From PBB1 sp043738425 (GTDB taxonomy: Bacteria; Pseudomonadota; Gammaproteobacteria; Burkholderiales; Burkholderiaceae_C): DNA of 5,654 nucleotides. The position numbers and the translations under genes are program-made. Below, piece after piece: positions 1-5,131 of the stretch (its first letter is position 1; every line of letters begins with the position of its first letter). Below the pieces are notes generated by a model, which did not search any database, was not told the origin of the DNA, and was given only the letters and a program-made list of their open reading frames with translations. The DNA lies in contig JAYUGJ010000142.1 in assembly GCA_043738425.1 (NCBI GenBank), positions 1 through 5,654 of the forward strand. Reading direction: 5' to 3'.

Positions 1-759
1 AAGGCCGTGACGCTGGCCCAGCGTGTAGTAGGCCAGGCCGTCGTGGCGCCCCACCGTGACGCCTTCCGGCGTGACCACCGGTCCCGGCGTGCGCGGCAGG
101 TAGCGCGCCAGGAAATCGCGAAACGGGCGCTCGCCGATGAAGCAGATGCCGGTCGAGTCCTTCTTCGCCGCGTTCGGCAGGCCGATCTCGGCGGCGATGC
201 GCCGGACCTCGGTCTTCTCCAGCTCGCCGACCGGGAACAGGGTGCGCGCGAGCTGCGCCTGGCTCAGGCGGTGCAGGAAGTAGCTCTGGTCCTTGCGCCC
301 GTCGAGCCCCTTGAGCAGCTCGAAGCGACCGGCCCCGGCTTCGCGTACCCGCGCGTAGTGGCCGGTCGCGATCTTCTCCGCGCCGAGCCGCACGGCGTGG
401 TCGAGGAAGGCCTTGAACTTGATCTCGGCGTTGCACAGCACGTCGGGGTTGGGCGTGCGCCCGGCCTGGTACTCGCGCAAAAAATCGGCGAACACCCGGT
501 CCTTGTAGTCGGCGGCAAAGTTGACATGCTCGATCTCGATGCCCAACACATCGGCGACCGATGCGGCGTCGATGAAGTCTTGCCGTGAGGTGCAATGGCC
601 GGCAGCGTCATCCGGCGCACCGGCGGGCCGGTCGTCGTCCTCCCAGTTCTTCATGAACACGCCCACCACCTCGTGCCCCTGCTGCCGGAGCAGGTACGCG
701 CTGACTGCCGAATCGACGCCGCCGCTCAAGCCGACGACGATGCGCTGCTTGGTCGTCAT
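1..759 (-). CDS. mnmA: tRNA-specific 2-thiouridylase MnmA, 3' end cut off by the window edge
   Basis: MnmA makes the 2-thio group of uridine-34 in the anticodons of Lys, Glu and Gln tRNAs. It adenylates the base and transfers persulfide sulfur, acting in the cytoplasm. The 253 visible residues start MTTKQRIVVGLSGGVDSAVS. The ATP-pyrophosphatase loop SGGVDS is at residues 12-17. The two catalytic cysteines are Cys109, in PNPDVLCNAEIKF, and Cys206, in DSTGICFIGER. They are 97 residues apart, as in the E. coli enzyme (Cys102 and Cys199). The visible part ends in LAYYTLGQRHGL, so roughly the last 100 residues of a family of about 360 are missing beyond position 1. The ATG at 759 is supported by an AGGA (768-771 on this strand) eight bases upstream and by the family-typical N-terminus. 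It lies 36 bp behind the NUDIX gene, probably as one transcript. No frameshift is seen. Confidence 0.97.
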   Translation of the reverse strand, partial: MTTKQRIVVGLSGGVDSAVSAYLLRQQGHEVVGVFMKNWEDDDRPAGAPDDAAGHCTSRQDFIDAASVADVLGIEIEHVNFAADYKDRVFADFLREYQAGRTPNPDVLCNAEIKFKAFLDHAVRLGAEKIATGHYARVREAGAGRFELLKGLDGRKDQSYFLHRLSQAQLARTLFPVGELEKTEVRRIAAEIGLPNAAKKDSTGICFIGERPFRDFLARYLPRTPGPVVTPEGVTVGRHDGLAYYTLGQRHGL

Positions 760-795
760 CGGTTTGGTCCTGGTGCCTGCGTCATGCAACCACCA

Positions 796-1287
796 TCAGC
801 GCTTCAGCTCGGGCAGGTACACGCTGGCGTCGGTGGTGATCAGCGCCAATGGAAAGCGGGTGCCCGCCACATAGTCTTCGATGCTGCGCAGCACCAGACT
901 GCTGCGGTGGCGCGCGCTGGTGGCCCGCAATTCAGCCAGCGTGAGCCACAGCGTGCGAACGATGCCTTGGTCGAGCGCGCGGCCCGCTTGCGGCTCGCCC
1001 ACCGTGCCGGCAAACGCGATCCGGACGTAGGTGACGTCTTCGTTGCGCCCGGGCCGCTGAAAACGGCTCAGATAAACACCCACCACCGATTGCGGCGTGA
1101 ACACGCAGGCGGTTTCTTCCAGGGTCTCGCGCACCACGCCTTCCAGCGGCGACTCGGCCGGATCCAGATGGCCGGCCGGGTTGTTCAGCCGCAGGCCTTC
1201 GGGCGTGTGTTCCTCGACCAGCAAAAAGCGGCCGTCGCGCTCGATGATGGCGGCCACGGTGACCGATGGTTTCCAGCGTTGACTCAT
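796..1287 (-). CDS. nudJ: NUDIX hydrolase, NudJ-like phosphatase
   Basis: This is a 163-residue NUDIX pyrophosphohydrolase. NudJ of E. coli hydrolyses nucleoside tri- and diphosphates and the thiamine precursor HMP-PP, and its gene lies beside mnmA there, as here. The NUDIX box covers residues 39-61: G39, E45, then R53-E54 and E57-E58, the metal-binding core. The usual glycine near the end of the box is alanine here (EETAC). The NudJ-like framing PSVTVAAIIERDGRFLLVEEH and NNPAGHLDPAES is present, as is a C-terminal RSSLVLRSIEDY segment resembling NudJ. The frame is open back to 1413, but the ATG at 1287 puts the first beta strand where the family has it. The 14 residues before position 1330 and the rest of the longer version look like translated intergenic sequence. 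No Shine-Dalgarno sequence precedes 1287. The NUDIX assignment is firm; the exact substrate is inferred from resemblance and gene order. Confidence 0.9.
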   Translation of the reverse strand: MSQRWKPSVTVAAIIERDGRFLLVEEHTPEGLRLNNPAGHLDPAESPLEGVVRETLEETACVFTPQSVVGVYLSRFQRPGRNEDVTYVRIAFAGTVGEPQAGRALDQGIVRTLWLTLAELRATSARHRSSLVLRSIEDYVAGTRFPLALITTDASVYLPELKR

Positions 1288-1303
1288 GGCGTGTGATGGT
1301 ATC

Positions 1304-1318
1304 TGCCGGGGCCCGGCA
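1304..1318. repeat. GC-rich 7+1+7 palindrome upstream of nudJ
   Basis: TGCCGGG-G-CCCGGCA is a perfect inverted repeat around one central G, 17 bp upstream of the nudJ ATG. It could be a protein-binding site, or a small hairpin in a leader RNA. In sequence this GC-rich, short palindromes of this kind also arise by chance, so no function is claimed. Confidence 0.4.
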
Positions 1319-1349
1319 AGCGGCCGACCAGCCCCAAGTTGTGTAAGCT

Positions 1350-1374
1350 CCTCGGAGTCGGTTGACCGCCGAGG
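1350..1374 (+). promoter_or_regulatory. Possible hairpin or operator in the pnt leader
   Basis: CCTCGG (1350-1355) is complementary to CCGAGG (1369-1374). Inside it, CGGT (1359-1362) is complementary to ACCG (1365-1368), leaving a three-base bulge (AGT, 1356-1358) on one side. As RNA this gives six pairs, a bulge and a short upper stem with a TTGA tetraloop, about 30 nt ahead of the pntAA Shine-Dalgarno. As DNA it is a nested inverted repeat that includes the TTGACC possible -35 box. Which of the two applies depends on where the transcript starts. There is no U tract, so it is not a terminator. Confidence 0.35.
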
Positions 1375-1403
1375 TGCCGCATGTTGTGCGCACCCGTGGG
1401 CCC

Positions 1404-1410
1404 GAGGAGG
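1404..1410 (+). promoter_or_regulatory. Strong Shine-Dalgarno of pntAA
   Basis: GAGGAGG ends five bases before the ATG at 1416. It decides the start: the frame is open back to an earlier GTG-type start at 1362, but that would add 18 residues (MTAEVPHVV...) not typical of the family and would bury this site inside the coding region. Confidence 0.85.
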
Positions 1411-1415
1411 CAAGC

Positions 1416-2561
1416 ATGCTGATAGGGGTTCCGCTCGAAACCAGCGCCGGTGAAACCCGGGTCGCGGTCACGCCCGAGACCGCGAAAAAACTCATCGCCA
1501 TGGGCCACGTGGTGAGGTTGCAAGCCGGTGCCGGTGTCGCGGCCAGCGCCACCGATGCGGCCTACAGCGCGGTCGGCGTCGAGATCACCGACGCGGCTGG
1601 TTCGTTCGGCTGCGAGTTGGTGTTGAAAGTACGCGCACCATCGGCCGCCGAGTTGCCGCACCTGCAGTCGGGTGCCGCGCTGGTCGGCATGTTGAACCCG
1701 TTCGATGCCGCCGGGCTGCAACACCTCGCCGCAGCAGGCTTGACCAGCTTTGCCCTGGAAGCCGCGCCGCGCACCACGCGGGCCCAAGGCATGGACGTGC
1801 TGAGCTCGCAAGCCAACATCGCCGGCTACAAGTCGGTCATGGTGGCCGCTGATAAGTACCAGCGTTTTTTCCCGATGCTGATGACCGCTGCCGGCACCGT
1901 AAAAGCCGCGCGTGTGGTGGTGCTCGGCGTCGGCGTGGCGGGCTTGCAAGCCATTGCCACCGCCAAGCGATTGGGCGCGGTAATCGAAGCCAGCGATGTG
2001 CGGCCGAGCGTGAAAGAGCAGGTCGAGTCGCTGGGCGGCAAATTCATCGAGGTGCCGTACGAGACCGACGAAGAACGCGAAGCCGCAGTCGGCGTAGGCG
2101 GTTACGCCAAACCGATGCCGCCGAGCTGGCTGGCGCGCCAAAAAATCGAGGTCGCCAAACGGGTGGCGGCAGCCGACATCGTGATTTCCACCGCGCTGAT
2201 TCCCGGCCGCGCCGCACCCACGCTGGTCACCGAAGACATGGTCAAGTCGATGAAGCCGGGCTCGGTCATCGTCGACCTGGCCGCCGGCAAAGGCGCCGGC
2301 CTGGATGGTGCGATGACTGGCGGCAACTGCCCGCTGTCGGAAGCCGACCGCACCGTGGTCAAGCACGGTGTGACGATCGTCGGTGAAACCAATTTGCCCG
2401 CGTTGGTGGCGGCCGATGCGTCGGCGCTGTATGCACGCAACGTGCTCGATTTTTTGAAGCTGGTGATCACCAAAGAAGGCACGTTCCATGTGCCGATGGA
2501 CGACGACATCGTGGCCGCCTGTTTGATGACGCAAGGCGGCGAAGTGAAGACCAAGACATGA
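1416..2561 (+). CDS. pntAA: NAD(P) transhydrogenase subunit alpha part 1 (NAD(H)-binding domain I)
   Basis: The 381-residue protein is the soluble NAD(H)-binding subunit (domain I) of the proton-translocating transhydrogenase. It passes hydride from NADH to NADP+ held by PntB, driven by the proton gradient. Its N-terminus MLIGVPLETSAGETRVAVTPETAKKL is typical, and the whole is close to the 384-residue PntAA of Rhodospirillum rubrum. The RQD loop that contacts the nicotinamide is complete: Arg119, Gln124 and Asp127 in PRTTRAQGMDVLSS. The Rossmann motif GVGVAG is at 171-176, followed by the adenosine-ribose aspartate Asp194 in EASDVRP. The mobile-loop tyrosine is Tyr230 in GGYAKPMP. The protein ends after the domain without membrane helices; these are encoded separately by pntAB, so this is the three-subunit form rather than the fused E. 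coli PntA. Its stop overlaps the panD start (ATGA), which implies translational coupling. Confidence 0.96.
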   Translation: MLIGVPLETSAGETRVAVTPETAKKLIAMGHVVRLQAGAGVAASATDAAYSAVGVEITDAAGSFGCELVLKVRAPSAAELPHLQSGAALVGMLNPFDAAGLQHLAAAGLTSFALEAAPRTTRAQGMDVLSSQANIAGYKSVMVAADKYQRFFPMLMTAAGTVKAARVVVLGVGVAGLQAIATAKRLGAVIEASDVRPSVKEQVESLGGKFIEVPYETDEEREAAVGVGGYAKPMPPSWLARQKIEVAKRVAAADIVISTALIPGRAAPTLVTEDMVKSMKPGSVIVDLAAGKGAGLDGAMTGGNCPLSEADRTVVKHGVTIVGETNLPALVAADASALYARNVLDFLKLVITKEGTFHVPMDDDIVAACLMTQGGEVKTKT

Positions 2562-2923
2562 CCCACCGCGTAATGCTGCGCGCGAAATTGCACCGCGCCA
2601 AAGTGACCGAAGCCGACCTGCACTACGAGGGCTCGTGCGGTATCGACAGTGACTTGATGGCGCTGGCCGACATGCGCGAGTTCGAGCGCATCGAGCTCTA
2701 CAACATCAACAACGGCGAGCGTTTTGCCACCTACATCATCAAGGCGCCTGCGGGCTCGGGCGCGATCTCGCTCAACGGCGCGGCGGCGCGCAAGGCCCAT
2801 GTCGGCGACCTGCTGATCATCTGCACCTACGCGACGATGGCCGATGCCGATGCCGCCGCGTACACGCCGAAGGTGGTACTGCTCGACGATGACAACCGCG
2901 TCAAAACCGTGCGCACGCTCTGA
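2558..2923 (+). CDS. panD: Aspartate 1-decarboxylase (pyruvoyl-dependent)
   Basis: PanD converts L-aspartate to beta-alanine, the precursor joined to pantoate in pantothenate and coenzyme A synthesis. It is made as an inactive proenzyme that cuts itself and turns the new N-terminal serine into a pyruvoyl cofactor. The 121-residue length is normal for the bacterial family. The cleavage site is Gly25-Ser26 in LHYEGSCGID. Lys10, Arg55, Thr58, Tyr59 and Asn73 (in LNGAAA) match the E. coli residues Lys9, Arg54, Thr57, Tyr58 and Asn72, each shifted by one. The start ATG lies within the pntAA stop (ATGA), with only a weak GAAGA upstream, so translation probably depends on ribosomes finishing pntAA. 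The gene sits between two subunit genes of the transhydrogenase, an unexpected place. No panM/panZ-type maturation factor or other pantothenate gene is seen in the window. Confidence 0.96.
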   Translation: MTHRVMLRAKLHRAKVTEADLHYEGSCGIDSDLMALADMREFERIELYNINNGERFATYIIKAPAGSGAISLNGAAARKAHVGDLLIICTYATMADADAAAYTPKVVLLDDDNRVKTVRTL

Positions 2924-3004
2924 CCTGACCACTGACCCAACCACTGACGCACCCGCTAACCCGAGCGGCTAACCCTGGCCACTCACCGAGTCGCTGAACC
3001 AACT
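2924..3004 (+). repeat. Degenerate 12-13-nt tandem repeat in the panD-pntAB spacer
   Basis: Six consecutive units begin with R-CTNACC or a close variant, at 2931, 2943, 2955, 2968, 2981 and 2993, with unit lengths 12, 12, 13, 13, 12 and 12. Examples are ACTGACCCAACC, ACTGACGCACCC, GCTAACCCGAGCG and GCTAACCCTGGCC. A partial unit (CCTGACC) follows directly after the panD stop. The last two units drift most (ACTCACCGAGTC, GCTGAACCAACT). The stretch is C-rich and carries stop codons in all three forward frames. It ends right before the GGAG (3005-3008) that serves pntAB. No strong hairpin or U tract is visible, so it is not an intrinsic terminator. Function unknown. Confidence 0.7.
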
Positions 3005-3016
3005 GGAGTCCAACCG

Positions 3017-3334
3017 ATGGAACTCATCTCGCCCACCATCACCAACCTGATCATCTTCGTGCTGGCCATCTACGTCGGTTACCACGTGGTGTGGACGGTG
3101 ACGCCGGCGCTGCACACGCCGCTGATGGCGGTGACCAACGCGATCTCGGCCATCGTCATCGTCGGCGCCATGTTGGCCGCCGCACTGACCGAAACCACAC
3201 TCGGTAAAACCATGGGGGTGCTGGCGGTGGCATTGGCGGCGGTGAATGTGTTCGGCGGTTTTTTGGTTACGCGCCGCATGCTCGAAATGTTCAAAAAGAA
3301 GGAAAAAAAGGCCGTGGCCAAGGACGCGACATGA
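3017..3334 (+). CDS. pntAB: NAD(P) transhydrogenase subunit alpha part 2 (membrane subunit)
   Basis: This 105-residue inner-membrane protein supplies the alpha-side helices of domain II, which with PntB form the proton channel. Three hydrophobic segments are visible, at about residues 8-28, 37-59 and 66-86. The conserved HTPLMAVTNAIS lies between the first and second (residues 33-44). The C-terminus is a charged lysine-rich tail (KKKEKKAVAKD). Size and helix number fit PntAB of the three-subunit transhydrogenases. The ATG at 3017 has a GGAG eight bases upstream, and the in-frame sequence before it holds no better start back to the stop at 2957. Its stop overlaps the pntB start (ATGA). In organisms with a fused PntA this segment is the C-terminal part of the same chain. 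Confidence 0.95.
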   Translation: MELISPTITNLIIFVLAIYVGYHVVWTVTPALHTPLMAVTNAISAIVIVGAMLAAALTETTLGKTMGVLAVALAAVNVFGGFLVTRRMLEMFKKKEKKAVAKDAT

Positions 3335-4770
3335 GCCTCAGCCTGGTCACGCTGCTATACCTGGCTGCCAGCGTGTGTTTCATTCAGGCGCTCAAGGGCC
3401 TGAGCCACCCGACCACCTCGATACGCGGCAACCTGTTCGGCATGGCGGGCATGGCGATCGCGGTGCTGACCACGGTGGCGCTGATCGTCAAATTGGCCGC
3501 CGCCGGGGGTGTCAGCAGCGCCAGCGGACTGGGCTACGTGTTGGCGGCATTGGTGGTCGGCGGCGCGGTCGGCGCCACGATGGCGCAGCGCGTCGAGATG
3601 ACCAAGATGCCCGAGCTGGTCGCCTTCATGCACAGCATGATCGGCTTGGCCGCGGTGTTCATTGCGGTGGCCGCGGTGGCCGAGCCGCATGCATTCCAGA
3701 TCGTCGCCAAAGGCGAGCCGATTCCGTCCGGCAACCGGCTCGAATTGTTCCTCGGTGCGGCCATTGGTGCGGTCACCTTCAGCGGCTCGGTCATCGCCTT
3801 CGGCAAACTGAGCGGCAAGTACAAATTCAGGCTGTTTCAGGGCGCGCCGGTGCAGTTCGCCGGTCAGCACAAATTGAATTTGATTTTGGGTTTGAGCCTG
3901 CTCGCGCTCGGTTTGGTATTCACCTTTACCGGCAGCTGGACCGCGTTTTTCGCGATGCTCGCGCTGGCATTCGTGATGGGCGTGCTGATCATCATCCCGA
4001 TCGGCGGGGCCGACATGCCGGTAGTCGTCAGCATGCTCAACAGCTACTCCGGCTGGGCCGCAGCCGGCATCGGCTTCAGCCTGAACAACGCGATGCTGAT
4101 CGTCGCCGGCAGCCTGGTCGGCAGCTCGGGCGCGATCCTCAGCTACATCATGTGCAAGGCGATGAACCGGTCGTTTTTCAACGTGATCGGTGGCGGCTTC
4201 GGCGGTGAAGCCGCCGGTGCTGCCGCGGCTGGTAAGGCCGAAGCGCGGCCGGTCAAAACCGGCAGCGCCGACGACGCCGCGTTTGTGCTCGGCAACGCCG
4301 AAACCGTCGTCATCGTGCCCGGCTACGGCTTGGCAGTGGCACGCGCGCAGCACGCCGTCAAAGAATTGGCCGCCAAGCTGACCGAAAAAGGCATCACCGT
4401 GAAATACGCCATCCACCCAGTGGCCGGCCGCATGCCCGGCCACATGAACGTGCTGCTGGCCGAGGCCGAAGTGCCGTACGACCAGGTGTTCGAGATGGAC
4501 GACATCAACGGCGAATTCGGCCAGGCCGACGTGGCCATCATCCTGGGTGCGAACGACGTGGTGAACCCTGCGGCGCACACCAAAGGCAGCGCCATCTACG
4601 GCATGCCGATCCTGGAGGCCTACAAGGCCAAGACCATCATCGTCAACAAGCGCTCGATGGCCGCAGGCTACGCCGGCCTGGACAACGAACTGTTCTACAT
4701 GGACAAGACCATGATGGTGTTCGGCGACGCGAAGAAGGTGATCGAGGACATGGTCAAAGCGGTGGAGTGA
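3331..4770 (+). CDS. pntB: NAD(P) transhydrogenase subunit beta
   Basis: PntB is the 479-residue subunit with the main proton-channel helices (domain II) and the NADP(H)-binding domain III, which faces the cytoplasm. Residues 1 to about 285 are mostly hydrophobic helices. His101 in MPELVAFMHSMIGL corresponds to the proton-pathway histidine of E. coli PntB (His91). An Ala/Gly/Lys-rich linker at about 289-318 leads to domain III. There, GYGLAVA (331-337), HPVAGRMPGHMNVLLAEA, GANDVVNPAA (from 406) and KRSMAAGYAG (440-449) form the NADP(H) site. All the expected motifs are intact. The ATG overlaps the pntAB stop, and an AAGGA six bases upstream gives it its own ribosome binding site. No intrinsic terminator is seen after its TGA, so transcripts may continue into the toxin-antitoxin genes. 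Confidence 0.97.
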   Translation: MSLSLVTLLYLAASVCFIQALKGLSHPTTSIRGNLFGMAGMAIAVLTTVALIVKLAAAGGVSSASGLGYVLAALVVGGAVGATMAQRVEMTKMPELVAFMHSMIGLAAVFIAVAAVAEPHAFQIVAKGEPIPSGNRLELFLGAAIGAVTFSGSVIAFGKLSGKYKFRLFQGAPVQFAGQHKLNLILGLSLLALGLVFTFTGSWTAFFAMLALAFVMGVLIIIPIGGADMPVVVSMLNSYSGWAAAGIGFSLNNAMLIVAGSLVGSSGAILSYIMCKAMNRSFFNVIGGGFGGEAAGAAAAGKAEARPVKTGSADDAAFVLGNAETVVIVPGYGLAVARAQHAVKELAAKLTEKGITVKYAIHPVAGRMPGHMNVLLAEAEVPYDQVFEMDDINGEFGQADVAIILGANDVVNPAAHTKGSAIYGMPILEAYKAKTIIVNKRSMAAGYAGLDNELFYMDKTMMVFGDAKKVIEDMVKAVE

Positions 4771-4796
4771 GAGTGCGGGTTCTCTGCGCGTGGCTG

Positions 4797-4823
4797 TTGT
4801 AATACAATCTGCAAACTTGTATT
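4797..4823. promoter_or_regulatory. Probable operator and promoter of the toxin-antitoxin module
   Basis: TTGTA-A-TACAA (4797-4807) is a perfect 5+1+5 palindrome. A third half-site, TTGTA at 4817-4821, starts exactly 20 bp after the first. AATACAA (4801-4807) and TTGTATT (4817-4823) also form a perfect 7-bp inverted repeat with a 9-bp spacer. TGTAAT (4798-4803) matches five of six bases of a sigma-70 -10 box, so antitoxin binding here would block transcription. The stretch is AT-rich within GC-rich surroundings and ends 14 bp before the antitoxin ATG. Self-repression through such half-sites is usual for ribbon-helix-helix antitoxins; that this antitoxin binds here is inferred. Confidence 0.6.
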
Positions 4824-4837
4824 CTCAAGCGCCCGCT

Positions 4838-5131
4838 ATGACCCTGACCGTTCGCCTCGACTCAGCCGTTGAATCCGCGCTCGAACGCTATTGCACCGAT
4901 CACGGTGTGAACAAAAGCCTGGTTGTCCGCGAATCGCTGGCGGTCTACTTGCTGGCCAAGCAGGCCGAGCCAGCGCGGTCGGCTGCCCAGCCTCGCACCC
5001 ACGTCAGCGCCAACTACAAGGCTTTTGTCGAGGCCGGATTCATCGGTGGCGGTGAGCTGGGCGGTGGATCGGCTGACAAAGCGGCCGTTCGCGAGCGCGC
5101 GATGCAGCGCATTCGCCGCAACGAAAAGTGA
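4838..5131 (+). CDS. Ribbon-helix-helix (CopG-like) antitoxin
   Basis: This is a small 97-residue DNA-binding protein. Residues 1-8 (MTLTVRLD) form the DNA-contacting beta strand of a ribbon-helix-helix fold. They are followed by helix A (about 9-24), the turn GVNKS, and helix B (about 28-42, LVVRESLAVYLLAKQ). A looser Ala/Pro-rich stretch comes next, then a tail with AFVEAGFIGGGELGGG and a basic end (RERAMQRIRRNEK), which probably binds and blocks the toxin. The frame is open back to a GTG at 4790. The ATG at 4838 is preferred because it places the beta strand at the N-terminus and leaves the operator half-sites untranslated. No clear Shine-Dalgarno precedes it. The toxin gene overlaps its last codon, the usual antitoxin-first order. 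It is not close enough to a named antitoxin for me to give a symbol. Confidence 0.82.
   Translation: MTLTVRLDSAVESALERYCTDHGVNKSLVVRESLAVYLLAKQAEPARSAAQPRTHVSANYKAFVEAGFIGGGELGGGSADKAAVRERAMQRIRRNEK

Larger units (their letters stand above)
1288..1415. promoter_or_regulatory. Divergent intergenic region between nudJ and pntAA
   Basis: These 128 bp must hold the start signals for both the leftward nudJ-mnmA unit and the rightward pnt unit. A TTGACC at 1362-1367 resembles a sigma-70 -35 box, but only poor -10 candidates lie at the right distance (around 1384-1390). On the reverse strand, TACCAT (1296-1301) is a weak -10 candidate. It would start the nudJ transcript almost at its ATG, which fits the absence of a Shine-Dalgarno sequence, but I see no matching -35. 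The region also holds the palindrome and hairpin listed separately. Function rests on position; no promoter is convincingly identified. Confidence 0.5.

Noticed and set aside
7..588. 193-codon forward frame opposite mnmA
   Set aside because: The reverse-strand MnmA reading contains the P-loop and both catalytic cysteines; the forward reading has no domain.
1288..1413. 42-residue upstream extension of the NUDIX protein
   Set aside because: It would overlap most of the divergent promoter region and the pntAA ribosome site, and NudJ proteins start close to the first strand, as from 1287.
1362..1415. 18-residue upstream extension of pntAA
   Set aside because: The strong GAGGAGG at 1404-1410 and the family-typical MLIGVPLE start at 1416 make the longer version unlikely.
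1284..2534. 416-codon open frame on the reverse strand across pntAA
   Set aside because: It is rich in His, Arg and Gly with no recognisable domain, and lies entirely opposite pntAA, whose motifs are complete. Long antisense frames are common in GC-rich coding sequence.
2102..2944. 280-codon open frame on the reverse strand across the end of pntAA and panD
   Set aside because: It spans two firmly identified genes on the other strand, shows no motif and has no ribosome binding site.
2924..3004. CRISPR array
   Set aside because: The units are only 12-13 nt, degenerate and contiguous, with no 25-40-nt repeats separated by unique spacers.
3355..4578. 407-codon open frame on the reverse strand across pntB
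   Set aside because: A low-complexity His/Asp/Arg/Gln composition and exact overlap with intact pntB mark it as an antisense shadow.
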